Made by a program: the position numbers and the translations under genes
DNA from: Streptomyces albus subsp. chlorinus
Lineage (GTDB): Bacteria > Actinomycetota > Actinomycetes > Streptomycetales > Streptomycetaceae
Direction: 5' to 3'
Assembly (NCBI RefSeq): GCF_013302895.1
Contig: NZ_VJOK01000001.1
Span: forward strand, 1,326,329-1,368,342
DNA: 42,014 nt
The notes under the pieces: model-generated
The model's database searches: none
What the model was told of the DNA's origin: nothing
The model's input: the letters and a program-made list of their open reading frames with translations, nothing else
In this document: positions 1-7,559 of the stretch, piece after piece
How the letters are laid out: each line of letters opens with the position of its first letter
Position numbering within the stretch: the first letter of the stretch is position 1

Positions 1-124
1 CCAGCCGGGCGGCCAGCGCGGTGCGCCGCTCGGGGTCGCCGACCGCCTCATAGGCGGCGACGAGGCGTTCCGCCTCCGCGTGCGCGTCCGTGAGCAGTTC
101 GAGTACGTCCGGACGATGAGCCAT
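1..124 (-). CDS. Hemerythrin-like domain protein (partial, N-terminus only)
   Basis: Only the first 41 codons are inside the window; the gene continues beyond base 1. The N-terminus reads MAHRPDVLELLTDAHAEAER, which resembles the first helix of bacterial HHE/hemerythrin proteins, where an early D-H pair begins the di-iron site. The ATG at 124 is preceded by a good ribosome site (GGAGAG about 7 nt upstream), so the start is well supported. It is divergent from the small ORF at 226. Hemerythrin-like proteins bind O2 or NO through a di-iron centre, which would fit the DevR/DevS-like genes nearby, but the metal-binding helices are not visible here and the family call rests on one helix. Confidence 0.5.
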   Translation of the reverse strand, partial: MAHRPDVLELLTDAHAEAERLVAAYEAVGDPERRTALAARL

Positions 125-225
125 CGCCTCTCCTTGGTCCCGTTCCGTCCCCTGCCACCCGTTTCGCCCGGCGTGGTGTGGGGACCCGACGTCCAGTCGC
201 CAGTCGTACGCGGAGGTGATCACCG

Positions 226-399
226 GTGCAGCAGACCCAGGGCACCGCCAGACAGCAGGAGAACACCCGGAACCCGCGCCCGGCGCCCGTGCTCGGCGCA
301 CGGCAGCAGCCCGGGCGGGACGGTCCGATGGGCTACGGCCCGCACGCCCCGTCCGGCGACCAGGACCCCGAGTCCCACATCTTCCGCGGCGAGGACTGA
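226..399 (+). CDS. Small hydrophilic hypothetical protein, 57 aa
   Basis: GTG start with a strong ribosome site (GGAGG at 212-216), ending at TGA 397-399. The product is rich in Gln, Pro, Arg and Gly, starts MQQTQGTARQQ and ends in an acidic DPESHIFRGED tail. It has no membrane segment, signal peptide or Cys motif. It sits between a divergent hemerythrin-like gene and gvpO with the same orientation as gvpO, so it may share that transcript. I do not recognise the family. The ribosome site and high-GC codon pattern support it being translated; it looks intrinsically disordered. Confidence 0.5.
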   Translation: MQQTQGTARQQENTRNPRPAPVLGARQQPGRDGPMGYGPHAPSGDQDPESHIFRGED

Positions 400-543
400 C
401 CCGGCGCCCCGGCGGGACCGGCCCGGCGCCGCGCACCGGCTGCGATGACCGGTACCCGGTCCGTCCCGGTTCACTCCGCGCCCAGCGGGCACCCGTCCGG
501 CCCACCGCACACCCCGCACGGGCGGGGAGGGAGGAGAGCCGAG

Positions 544-888
544 ATGAGTGAGAGGACCACGGACGGCACCGGCGGGAAGACCGCCCCGGAGCGGGAGGCC
601 GCGCGGCAGCAGGCGACCGGGGCGTCCTCGCCCGGCACGGCGCGGGTGCTGCACTCGGCACGGGAGGCCATCGAGGCGCTGACCGGGCTGGAGGCCGAGA
701 CGGTCTCCTCGGTGGCCAGAGACGAGGACGGCGGCTGGAAGCTCCAGATCGAGGTCGTGGAGCTGCGCAAGATCCCCGACAGTGTGAGCATGCTCGGTTC
801 GTACGAGATGACGCTGGACGCCGAGGGCGAGCTGACCGGCTACCGCAGGCTGCGCCGCTACGAACGCGGCAAGGCCGACCCCCGGTGA
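544..888 (+). CDS. gvpO: Gas vesicle protein GvpO
   Basis: 114-aa protein with a disordered, charged N-terminal third (about residues 1-35) followed by the GvpO core: AREAIEALTGLEAETVSSV, then the conserved W-x-L-x-(I/V)-E-V-x-E segment (GGWKLQIEVVELRKIPDS) and YEMTLDAEGELTGYRRLRRY. GvpO is an accessory protein of gas vesicle clusters and in Streptomyces usually begins a gvpO-A-F-G... cluster. Start ATG 544 follows GGGAGGAGAG. Unusually, no gvpA, gvpF, gvpJ, gvpL or gvpK is nearby: the next gene is a convergent phosphatase and upstream lies only a 57-aa ORF. It is therefore an orphan here, either the remnant of a cluster or a stand-alone GvpO-like protein. Confidence 0.85.
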   Translation: MSERTTDGTGGKTAPEREAARQQATGASSPGTARVLHSAREAIEALTGLEAETVSSVARDEDGGWKLQIEVVELRKIPDSVSMLGSYEMTLDAEGELTGYRRLRRYERGKADPR

Positions 889-947
889 CGCCCGCCGGCC
901 GGTGCGGGCGGTGTGGCCGGGGCCGGTCCTCGGGGACGGGCGGGACG

Positions 948-1028
948 CTCAGGACACGCGGACGCCGGCCGCTCAGGACACGTGGTCGGCGACCCCTCAG
1001 GACACGGGCACGGCTCACTCAGGACACG
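948..1028. repeat. Four tandem ~24-bp repeats spanning the end of the PP2C gene
   Basis: The 11-mer CTCAGGACACG occurs at 948-958, 972-982, 996-1006 and 1018-1028 (spacings 24, 24 and 22). The last copy contains the stop codon of the minus-strand phosphatase gene (TCA at 1019-1021). Read on the minus strand, the terminal CGTGTCCTGAG has been copied three more times downstream, into the gap between the convergent phosphatase and gvpO genes. The bases between cores have diverged. Confidence 0.8.
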
Positions 1029-2839
1029 TGCACGGCGAGGATCGTCGCGTCGTCCTCCGCCCCCGGCCCCAGCAGCGTCTCCACCATGCAGTCCGTGGCC
1101 TCCGGACCCGGGCCGGCGCGTGCCGTGCACGTCCGTACCGCCTCCAGCAGGGCCTCGGCCCCGGTGTCCAGGTCCATGCCGCGGCGCTCGATGACACCGT
1201 CGGTGTAGAGCAGCAGCAGGTCGCCGTGGCGCAGCTGCGTGGTGTTGATCTTGTACTCCGCGTCGGGCAGGACGCCCAGCATCAGTCCGTGCTCGGCCTC
1301 CAGCAGCCGCGGCTCGCCGTCCCTGACCAGCACCGGCGCCGGGTGCCCCGCACTCGCCCAGGAGAAGACCCGGGCGCGCGGGTGCAGATGCCCCACGACA
1401 CAGGTCGCCGTGGTGTCCAGGCTGCCGTAGTAGTCGTAGTAGACGACCTCGCCCAGCGCGGTGGCCAGCTGGGCCGCGTTCTCGTCGGTGTAGGCGAGCC
1501 CGGCCAGCGCGGAGCGCTGCTGGAGGGCCCGGCTGGCCGCCTCCACCCCGTGCCCCGAGGCGTCCCCGACGGCCAGCAGCACCCTGCCGTCGGGCAGCTC
1601 GCGGCACTTGTACCAGTCGCCGCCCACCCCGGATTCAGAGGGCACATAGGCGGTGCTGACGGAGATCCAGGGGGGTTTGAGCGCCTGCACCGGCGGCGTG
1701 AGGGCCCTGCGGAACGTCTCGGAGACCCGGTGCTCGGCATCCGCCTCCCGCCGCAGCCGCTCGGCGTCACTGAGCGCCCGCCGCAGCCGCGCCTCCTGCT
1801 CGGTGACGTTCCGCGCCGCGAACAGCAGCGACTCGGGGACGTCCGCGCCCTCCGGGTGGCCATGGCCCAGCCAGCGGATCCGGCGCTCCTCGCCGCCCAC
1901 CCGGATGGTCACCTCCCGGTCGGGAAGCTCGCCCCCGGCCAGCAGCGTCTTGACGTCGGCGACGAAACCGGGCACGTCCGCGGGGTCCAGCAGCCGCCCC
2001 ACCACGAACGGGTCGGGGACGGTGTCCCTGGCCGAGGCCACCGAGCGGGCCGCCTCCTCCGGCGGGACGCCGTCCGGCGGCGCCGCCGAGAGGCCCAGCA
2101 GCGCCCGCATGCCCCGCGACCAGCGGATCCGGCCGGTGATCAGGTCCCACTCCGCCCATCCCATCCGGGCCCGCTGCTGGATGCGGTGGCTGAGCCGGGC
2201 CTCGCCGACCGGCTCCCAGTTCGTCAGCAGCAGCCCCTCGTCCGGCAGCAGGGTGACGGTGCCGCGCAGCCGGGCCCGCTGGAGGACGCCGTCGACGACG
2301 TCCACGTAGTCGAGGGTGTCGCTGGAGACGGGGCACCCCTTCTCCAGCGCCGCGCGGTAGACGTCGTACATCCCGCTGGTGCGCACGCCCGGCCGGGTCA
2401 GGGACAGCGGCTTGCCGAGGAAGTCGTACGAGCCGCGCTCCACCCCGCTCAGCTCGAAGTGGTTGGCGCCCACGACGATGAAGTCGCGGACCGTGCCGTC
2501 GGGCGCGTAGTCCGGCCGCAGCACCGTCGAGCTGCCGCGCAGCACGCCCAGGACGGCGGGCAGCCACCCCGGCAGACCGGGCAGCACCGCCACATCGCTG
2601 GGCGGCGCCGTCTCGGCGCCCTCGTAGGCGAACGGCTCGCTCGTCGGCCGCCCCTCACCGCGCCCCGCCGCGTGTTCGTGGTGGGCGGGGTGCGCCGGCT
2701 CGGCGCCGGTGACGTGGAGCCGCGCGCGGTGCCGGGCGCGCGCGACGGTACGCAGCGCGGCCCGCTTCAGCTCTTCGAGCGCGTCCTCCGGCGTCCCTCG
2801 GGGGGCTTCCCGGCCGCCGCTCCCAGACGAGGCGTCCAT
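1019..2839 (-). CDS. PAS domain-containing PP2C (SpoIIE/RsbU-type) protein phosphatase
   Basis: 606 aa. A charged N-terminus is followed by two PAS-like regions (about 95-215 and 215-350), the second ending in the typical FAARNVTEQEARLR, a short coiled linker, and a SpoIIE/RsbU-type PP2C domain (about 380-606). Metal-binding motifs are visible: GGDWY (D408), VGDASGHG (D426), SAGHPAPVL, and a C-terminal EDDATILAV (D596/D597). Such proteins dephosphorylate anti-anti-sigma factors in partner-switching stress pathways; no such partner gene is in the window. ATG 2839 was chosen because translation further upstream would run into the divergent S4 gene; its ribosome site is weak. The gene converges on gvpO across a tandem-repeat array. 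Domain call firm, role inferred. Confidence 0.85.
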   Translation of the reverse strand: MDASSGSGGREAPRGTPEDALEELKRAALRTVARARHRARLHVTGAEPAHPAHHEHAAGRGEGRPTSEPFAYEGAETAPPSDVAVLPGLPGWLPAVLGVLRGSSTVLRPDYAPDGTVRDFIVVGANHFELSGVERGSYDFLGKPLSLTRPGVRTSGMYDVYRAALEKGCPVSSDTLDYVDVVDGVLQRARLRGTVTLLPDEGLLLTNWEPVGEARLSHRIQQRARMGWAEWDLITGRIRWSRGMRALLGLSAAPPDGVPPEEAARSVASARDTVPDPFVVGRLLDPADVPGFVADVKTLLAGGELPDREVTIRVGGEERRIRWLGHGHPEGADVPESLLFAARNVTEQEARLRRALSDAERLRREADAEHRVSETFRRALTPPVQALKPPWISVSTAYVPSESGVGGDWYKCRELPDGRVLLAVGDASGHGVEAASRALQQRSALAGLAYTDENAAQLATALGEVVYYDYYGSLDTTATCVVGHLHPRARVFSWASAGHPAPVLVRDGEPRLLEAEHGLMLGVLPDAEYKINTTQLRHGDLLLLYTDGVIERRGMDLDTGAEALLEAVRTCTARAGPGPEATDCMVETLLGPGAEDDATILAVHVS

Positions 2840-2931
2840 ATGCCAGCATTGTCGGCCTTGCCGGGCGGGTTCGCCGGGCGAGCGCCCCCGTGCGGGTCGG
2901 CCGGGCGGGGCACCCGCGGCTTCCGCTCCCC

Positions 2932-2937
2932 TAAAGT
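2932..2937 (+). promoter_or_regulatory. -10 box for a leaderless S4-protein transcript
   Basis: TAAAGT lies exactly 7 nt before ATG 2945, and no Shine-Dalgarno is present, the standard layout of leaderless actinobacterial mRNAs. No good -35 hexamer is visible. Confidence 0.5.
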
Positions 2938-2944
2938 CGGGGGC

Positions 2945-3322
2945 ATGACGGCAGACGAAGGCTCGGTACGGGTGGACAGCTGGATCTGGTCCGTACGGCT
3001 GACGAAGACCCGCTCCCAGGCGGCCACCGCGGCCCGCGGCGGTCACGTCAAGGTCAACGGCGTGAGCGTGAAGGCCGCGCACCCGCTGCGGGTGGGGGAC
3101 GAGGTACGCGTCCGCTCCGCGGGGCGGGAACGCGTCGTGATCGTCAAACGGCTCCTGAAGAAGCGGGTGGGGGCACCGGTGGCCGTGGAGTGCTACGCCG
3201 ACCACAGCCCGCCGCCCCCTCCCCGGGTGGAGGTCCCCCTGGCACCCCGCCGCGACCGGGGCGCCGGCCGCCCGACCAAACGCGACCGCCGCGAACTGGA
3301 CCGCCTCCGCGGGGTGCGCTGA
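2945..3322 (+). CDS. S4-domain RNA-binding protein (Hsp15/HslR-like)
   Basis: 125 aa. Residues about 8-55 form an S4 RNA-binding fold: RVDSWIWSVRLTKTRSQA, then ARGGHVKVNG, then HPLRVGDEVRV. The C-terminal part is basic and Pro-rich, ending GRPTKRDRRELDRLRGV. Hsp15-type proteins bind 50S subunits carrying stalled nascent chains, or structured RNA. It appears leaderless (see the -10 box at 2932). It is divergent from the PP2C gene (105-bp gap) and convergent with the response regulator gene. Length and layout match the many stand-alone actinobacterial S4 proteins. Confidence 0.88.
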   Translation: MTADEGSVRVDSWIWSVRLTKTRSQAATAARGGHVKVNGVSVKAAHPLRVGDEVRVRSAGRERVVIVKRLLKKRVGAPVAVECYADHSPPPPPRVEVPLAPRRDRGAGRPTKRDRRELDRLRGVR

Positions 3323-3401
3323 GACCGGGCGTGTACGGGGACGGGGCGTCGAGGACGCGGGGGGGGGCACCGACCGGCGCGTCACCCTCGCTCGCTCCCC
3401 C

Positions 3402-4070
3402 TCAGCCGCTCTCCCTCAGCCGCTCGGCGATCACCGCCGCCTGCACCCGCCGGCCGACGCCCAGCTTGCCGAGGATGCCCGAGATCCGGTTCTTCACGGT
3501 CTTCTCGGCGAGGTACAGCCGCTCACCGATCTGCCGGTTGGTCAGCCCCTCCCCGACGAGGGCGAGGATCTGCCGCTCCCGCGGGGTGAGCCGCGCCAGC
3601 TCGGGCGGCGCGGAGCGGTTCTCGCGGTCCCGGGCGCGGGCCAGGACGCGGGCCCGGGTGTCCGGGCCGATGAGGGAGTCGCCGGCCGCCACGGTGCGGA
3701 TCGCGTTCACCAGGTCGGCGCCCCGGATCTGCTTGAGCACATAGCCGGCGGCGCCGGCCATCACGGCGTCGAACAGCGCTTCGTCGTCGTCGAACGAGGT
3801 GAGCATGAGGCACACCAGATCGGGCCTGCGGGCCCGCAGCTCGCGGCAGACCTCGATGCCCCCGTGGTCGCCGCCCCCCTCCCCGCTGCCCAGGCGCACA
3901 TCGAGGACGGCGACCTGGGGGCGGGCGGCGGGGACCCGGACCAGGGCCTCCTCGGCATCGCCGGCCTCGCCGACGACCTGGAGGTCGGGCTCGGCCTCCA
4001 GCAGGTCACGGAGCCCGCGCCGCACCACCTCGTGGTCGTCGAGCAAGAACACACGGACGGGCTCGGACAC
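3402..4070 (-). CDS. devR: NarL/LuxR-family response regulator, DevR/DosR-like
   Basis: 222 aa. Receiver domain (about 5-125) with acidic pair D11/D12, phospho-acceptor D57, T91 and K113; C-terminal LuxR helix-turn-helix (about 155-220) with LTPRERQILALVGEGLTNRQ and LAEKTVKNRISGILGKLGV. Segments such as VFLLDDHEVVRRGL and VPAARPQVAVLDVRL closely resemble mycobacterial DosR. GTG 4070 follows a perfect AGGAGGT site. After D57 there is a Gly-rich insertion (SGEGGGDHGG, about residues 62-71) relative to DosR as I remember it. It is separated from the DevS-like kinase at 10929 by the abgT/M20/Lrp/MFS block. DosR-type regulators switch on hypoxia and dormancy genes; the partner assignment is inferred. 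Confidence 0.85.
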   Translation of the reverse strand: MSEPVRVFLLDDHEVVRRGLRDLLEAEPDLQVVGEAGDAEEALVRVPAARPQVAVLDVRLGSGEGGGDHGGIEVCRELRARRPDLVCLMLTSFDDDEALFDAVMAGAAGYVLKQIRGADLVNAIRTVAAGDSLIGPDTRARVLARARDRENRSAPPELARLTPRERQILALVGEGLTNRQIGERLYLAEKTVKNRISGILGKLGVGRRVQAAVIAERLRESG

Positions 4071-4446
4071 GGAACCTCCTCGGCAGCGGCCTCCCAGCCT
4101 GGAGCATGGGGCGCCGTGTGAGTAGGGGCCGTTCGGCACCCGCACGACCGCGCCGTCCAGCTAGCGGGGGGCCGTTGAGTGGGGGTCCCCCCGACGGAGT
4201 CCGGGGGAGGAGCTGCCCCAACGCCCGTCCGGCGAGGACCGGGGGTTTGGGGGCGGAGCCCCCAACACATGGGGAGCACTGGGCGGAGGCCCCAGCACCG
4301 GGACAAGGGCCCCACCCACAGGGGGAGCACAGGGCGAGGGCCCAAGCCAAAGGGGCGAGGGCCCCACCCATGGGGCAGCAGGGGCGGAGTCCCTGCGGGG
4401 AGGGCGGACGCTTCGGGCGGGGCCCTTACCGAACCGGCGGGTGCTC
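4071..4446. repeat. 376-bp gene-free stretch with GGA-loop hairpins
   Basis: No credible gene. It holds several imperfect, G/C-rich inverted repeats that share a GGA loop: TTGGGGGC/GCCCCCAA at 4247-4265 (perfect 8-bp stem) and an 8-bp stem with one G-T pair at 4378-4396. Between them are degenerate copies of 'GGGCGAGGGCCC' and 'GGGGAGCAC'. GGGGGCGGAGCCCCC is a common intergenic hairpin in Streptomyces. Since both flanking genes are on the minus strand, the hairpins lie downstream of the M20 peptidase gene and may act as terminators or 3'-end stabilisers. Confidence 0.65.
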
Positions 4447-5718
4447 TCAGTGGTCGGTGCCCGCCGCCCCGGCCAGGCCCAGCAGGGTGCCCGCGGTCAG
4501 TGCGATGCGGTCGGGGATGTCGGCGAGGAGGATGTGCTCGTGCCGTGCGTGTGCCCCGTCCCCGGTGGCGCCCATACCGCACAGGACGGGGCGGCCGAGT
4601 GCGGCGACGAAGTTGGCGTCGCTGCCACCGCCGACGAACAACTCCTCCAGCGGCCCCCGCACTCCGGCCGCGACACCGTCGGCCAGAGCGAACAGCCGAC
4701 GGCCCCCGGCGCCCGGCAGCATCGGCGGACGGTTCCAGCCACCACCGACGGTGACGGCGACCCGAGGGTCCCTGGCCGTCAGCCCCGCAAGTACCCGGTC
4801 TATGCGCTCGGCCTCCTCGTGGGAGCTGACGCGCACATCCACGAGGCAGCTCGCCTCGCCCGCGATGACATTGCGGGCCGTGCCTCCGCTGATCCGGCCC
4901 ACGTTCACGGACGTACCGCGCTCCAGATCGGCGGCGTCGACCAGGCTTCGGACGACATCGGCCACTCCATGGACGGCGCTGGCGCCCTTGGCCGGGTCGA
5001 GGCCGGCGTGTGCCTCCAGCCCGGTGACGGTGACGCTGAAGATGCCGACACCCTTGCGGCCTGACTTGATCCCCCACGTCCCGCCCGGCTCCAGTACCAG
5101 GGTGGCCGCCGCGTCCTCGGTGGCCCGCTCGACGAGGGGCCGGGAGAGGACGCTGCCGGTTTCCTCGTCGCCGTTGAAGACGAACCGTACGGTGGGGTGC
5201 GGCAGGCCGAGTGCGCGCAGGGCACGCAGGGCCCAGATGCCCTGCGCCAGACCGGCCTTCATATCGAAGACTCCCGGGCCCGAGGCGGTTTTCTCCCCCA
5301 CGGTGAACGGCCAGCCGGCGGCGGTTCCGGCCGGCCACACGGTGTCGTAGTGGCCGACCACGGTCACCGTGCCGCACGGGAGGGTGCTCCCACCAGTGCC
5401 GTCGGCGCTGCCCCGGTACTCGGCCTCGATGACATCGCCTGCCTCGGAATGGCGGTGGCGTACGGTGCGGCTCGGCTCGCCCAGCCGTTCGGCCAGCAAC
5501 TCCTGGATCAGGTCGGCGGTGGCGTCGAGGAGTGGCTTGTCATCGCTGGGCGACTCCTGCTCAACCAGCCGGCGCAGATCGGCGAGATAGCCGTCAGAGC
5601 CGTTCTCGTACCGCTGTTCGCGGCACCATGCCGTGACACGCGCGAGCACGGCCGGCTCGGGAACGGGCAGCGGGGTGGGGGCGGATTCCGACATGGGGAG
5701 CGTGGTTCTCCGTTTCAT
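4447..5718 (-). CDS. M20-family glutamate carboxypeptidase (carboxypeptidase G2-like)
   Basis: 423 aa. Di-zinc M20 motifs are all present: GHYDTVWP (H123, D125), GPGVFDMKAG (bridging D152), FNGDEETGS (E185 general base, E186 ligand), EAHAG in the lid domain, and a C-terminal ARHEH (H393/H395). GHYDTVWP and GPGVFDMK are the forms found in carboxypeptidase G2, which cleaves C-terminal glutamate from folates and p-aminobenzoyl-glutamate. No signal peptide is seen, so it is likely cytoplasmic. It lies 76 bp downstream of an AbgT-type transporter on the same strand, which fits hydrolysis of the imported aminobenzoyl-glutamate. Start 5718 (MKRRTTLP) versus 5694 (MSESAPT) is not settled; neither has a strong ribosome site. 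Confidence 0.85.
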   Translation of the reverse strand: MKRRTTLPMSESAPTPLPVPEPAVLARVTAWCREQRYENGSDGYLADLRRLVEQESPSDDKPLLDATADLIQELLAERLGEPSRTVRHRHSEAGDVIEAEYRGSADGTGGSTLPCGTVTVVGHYDTVWPAGTAAGWPFTVGEKTASGPGVFDMKAGLAQGIWALRALRALGLPHPTVRFVFNGDEETGSVLSRPLVERATEDAAATLVLEPGGTWGIKSGRKGVGIFSVTVTGLEAHAGLDPAKGASAVHGVADVVRSLVDAADLERGTSVNVGRISGGTARNVIAGEASCLVDVRVSSHEEAERIDRVLAGLTARDPRVAVTVGGGWNRPPMLPGAGGRRLFALADGVAAGVRGPLEELFVGGGSDANFVAALGRPVLCGMGATGDGAHARHEHILLADIPDRIALTAGTLLGLAGAAGTDH

Positions 5719-5794
5719 GGTTTCTTGACGTGCCGCTGATCGTGAGCGGTTGATGCGGGAGGGGGCTTCAGCTGGGCCGACAGCTGGCGCCCCG

Positions 5795-7426
5795 TCAGTG
5801 CGTCGGTGCCCCGGGCCCGAAGGGAAGGCCGACGAAGTACCAGGCCAAGAAGAGCAGCGTCCATACGACGAGCAGCGACAGCGAGACCGGAAGCGTCAGC
5901 GACATCAGGGTGCCGATGCCCGCTGTGGGCCGGTAGCGGCGGACGAATCCGAGGCAGAGCGCGAAGTACGGGCTCATCGGGGTGATCGGGTTGGTGCACG
6001 AATCGGCGATCCGGAAGAGGGCCCAGGTGGTCTCAGGGGCGACCTCGAGCAGCATCAGCATCGGGACGAAGATCGGACCGATCAGCGCCCACATGGCCGA
6101 CCCGCTGGTCAGCATCAGGTTCATCACGCTGACGACCACGATCACGCCGACGAAGACGAGCGCGACCGGCACCCCGGAGGAGTCCAGCAGCTTCGCGCCG
6201 GTGATGGCCATGACCTCGCCGATGGCGGTCCACTTGAAGTAGGCGAGGAACTGCGAGATCGCGAAGAACAGCACCAGGACAGGAGTCAGTTCGCGCAGCC
6301 CCGTTGCCATCATCTCGGGGATGTCCTTCGCCGTGCGCACGGTGCCCACCGCCCGTCCGTAGGCGATACCGGTGGCGAAGAAGAGCAGGGACAGGAAGAC
6401 GGCGATGTTGTGCACGAGCGGGGAGTCGATGACGGCGCCGTGCTCACCGCGCAGTGGCGAACCCGAGGGAACGGCCGCGATGGTGAGGGCGGCCAGCAGC
6501 ACCGCGGCGGTGATCCCGGCAGCACGCAGACCTCGGCGCTCCTCGCGCGTGAGCGACAGATCGGGCAGCTCGTCGGTTCCGGCGCCGGAGGCGGCAGTGG
6601 CTCCGGCCTCGGCGCCGCCTTCTTCTTCTGCCGCCGCCGCGTCCTTCCCGGCCTTCACCGCGTCGTTGTCGGCCATCATCGCGAGCCTGCGGGTCAGCAG
6701 CGTCTCGGCGATCAGGGTGATGACCAGCGACAGCACGAGGGCCGAGGCGAGGGAGAAGAAGTAGTTGGCCACCGGGGTGACCGTGTACGAGGGGTCGATG
6801 GTGTGTGCCGCGGCTGTGGTGAGCGCGGCCAGTGTGGCATCGGAGGGGGTGACCAGCGGGCTGGCGGCATGGCCTCCGGAGACCGAGACGAAGGCGACCA
6901 CCGCGCCCAGCACGGGATTGCGCCCCACCGAGCGGTAGGCGATGGCGCCCAGCGGGATCATGACGACGAACGCCGCGTCGGAGGCGATATGGGCGAGCAT
7001 CCCGGTCAGCGCGATCACAAAGGTGACGGCCTTGACCGGAACCCTCGACAGCGCGGCCCGCAGCATCGCGGTGAGCAGCCCGGCCCGGTCGGCGACGGCC
7101 ACACCGAGCATGACGACGAGGACGACCCCGAGCGGCGGGAACGTGGCGTAGTTGTCGATCAGCCCGTCGAGCATCATCGTGACGCCCGCGTCCGACAGCA
7201 GGCTCCGCACCGCGATCGTCTTGCCGTCGGTGGGCGATTCGGCCGATACGCCCAGTCCATGCAGGCCCCAGCTGAGCAGGAGCAGCACTGCGCTGAGTAT
7301 CACGAACAGCCAGAAGGGGTGCGGCAGCCGGTTGCCGACGCGCTCTATGACGCCGAGCGCCCGCAGCGTGAAGCCCACGGAGCCCGATGTCTTCACCGGG
7401 CGCTCCACCGTCGTTCTGGTCGCCAC
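5795..7426 (-). CDS. abgT: AbgT-family transporter (p-aminobenzoyl-glutamate type)
   Basis: 543 aa, about a dozen hydrophobic segments. It opens with ALGVIERVGNRLPHPFWLFV, the typical AbgT/MtrF N-terminus, and contains DAAFVVMIPLGAIAYRSVGR and GHAASPLVTPSDATLAALT, which match the family's conserved hairpin regions. AbgT proteins import p-aminobenzoyl-glutamate; some members (MtrF, YdaH) export sulfonamides, so direction is not certain. An acidic insert (about residues 255-285, Ala/Glu-rich) sits between helices. GTG 7426 follows GAGAGGGG. It is co-oriented with the CPG2-like peptidase (76-bp gap), forming a transporter-hydrolase operon, and divergent from the Lrp-type regulator at 7560. Confidence 0.88.
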   Translation of the reverse strand: MATRTTVERPVKTSGSVGFTLRALGVIERVGNRLPHPFWLFVILSAVLLLLSWGLHGLGVSAESPTDGKTIAVRSLLSDAGVTMMLDGLIDNYATFPPLGVVLVVMLGVAVADRAGLLTAMLRAALSRVPVKAVTFVIALTGMLAHIASDAAFVVMIPLGAIAYRSVGRNPVLGAVVAFVSVSGGHAASPLVTPSDATLAALTTAAAHTIDPSYTVTPVANYFFSLASALVLSLVITLIAETLLTRRLAMMADNDAVKAGKDAAAAEEEGGAEAGATAASGAGTDELPDLSLTREERRGLRAAGITAAVLLAALTIAAVPSGSPLRGEHGAVIDSPLVHNIAVFLSLLFFATGIAYGRAVGTVRTAKDIPEMMATGLRELTPVLVLFFAISQFLAYFKWTAIGEVMAITGAKLLDSSGVPVALVFVGVIVVVSVMNLMLTSGSAMWALIGPIFVPMLMLLEVAPETTWALFRIADSCTNPITPMSPYFALCLGFVRRYRPTAGIGTLMSLTLPVSLSLLVVWTLLFLAWYFVGLPFGPGAPTH

Positions 7427-7448
7427 ATCAACCCCTCTCTCGGGTGAC

Positions 7449-7494
7449 TTATTGATGCGTCATGACACTGCACCCCGGCTGAATGTGTCAATAA
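7449..7494. promoter_or_regulatory. Candidate Lrp-type operator between abgT and its divergent regulator
   Basis: TTATTGA (7449-7455) and its exact reverse complement TCAATAA (7488-7494) flank a palindrome GTCATGAC (7459-7466). This is the most A/T-rich patch in the 133-bp divergent spacer. Spaced half-sites suit an Lrp/AsnC multimer. Binding is inferred from position and symmetry only. Confidence 0.45.
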
Positions 7495-7545
7495 CTCAGC
7501 GAGATTCGGTTGTTTCGACCGCGTAACCCCGTGGGGGTGAAGCGC

Positions 7546-7551
7546 TAGGAT
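7546..7551 (+). promoter_or_regulatory. -10 box for a leaderless Lrp-regulator transcript
   Basis: TAGGAT lies 8 nt before ATG 7560 with no Shine-Dalgarno between, consistent with leaderless initiation. Confidence 0.5.
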
Positions 7552-7559
7552 CAGGCAGC

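Noticed and set aside
902..2944. Long plus-strand frame upstream of the S4 gene
   Set aside because: It is the complementary strand of the PP2C gene, whose motifs are intact; the S4 protein has a proper start at 2945.
2840..3385. N-terminal extension of the PP2C gene up to 3385
   Set aside because: It would be antisense to most of the S4 gene and has no domain content; ATG 2839 gives a sensible protein.
5750..7447. 565-codon plus-strand frame rich in Gly, Asp, Arg and His
   Set aside because: Antisense to abgT, which has clear transmembrane and family motifs.
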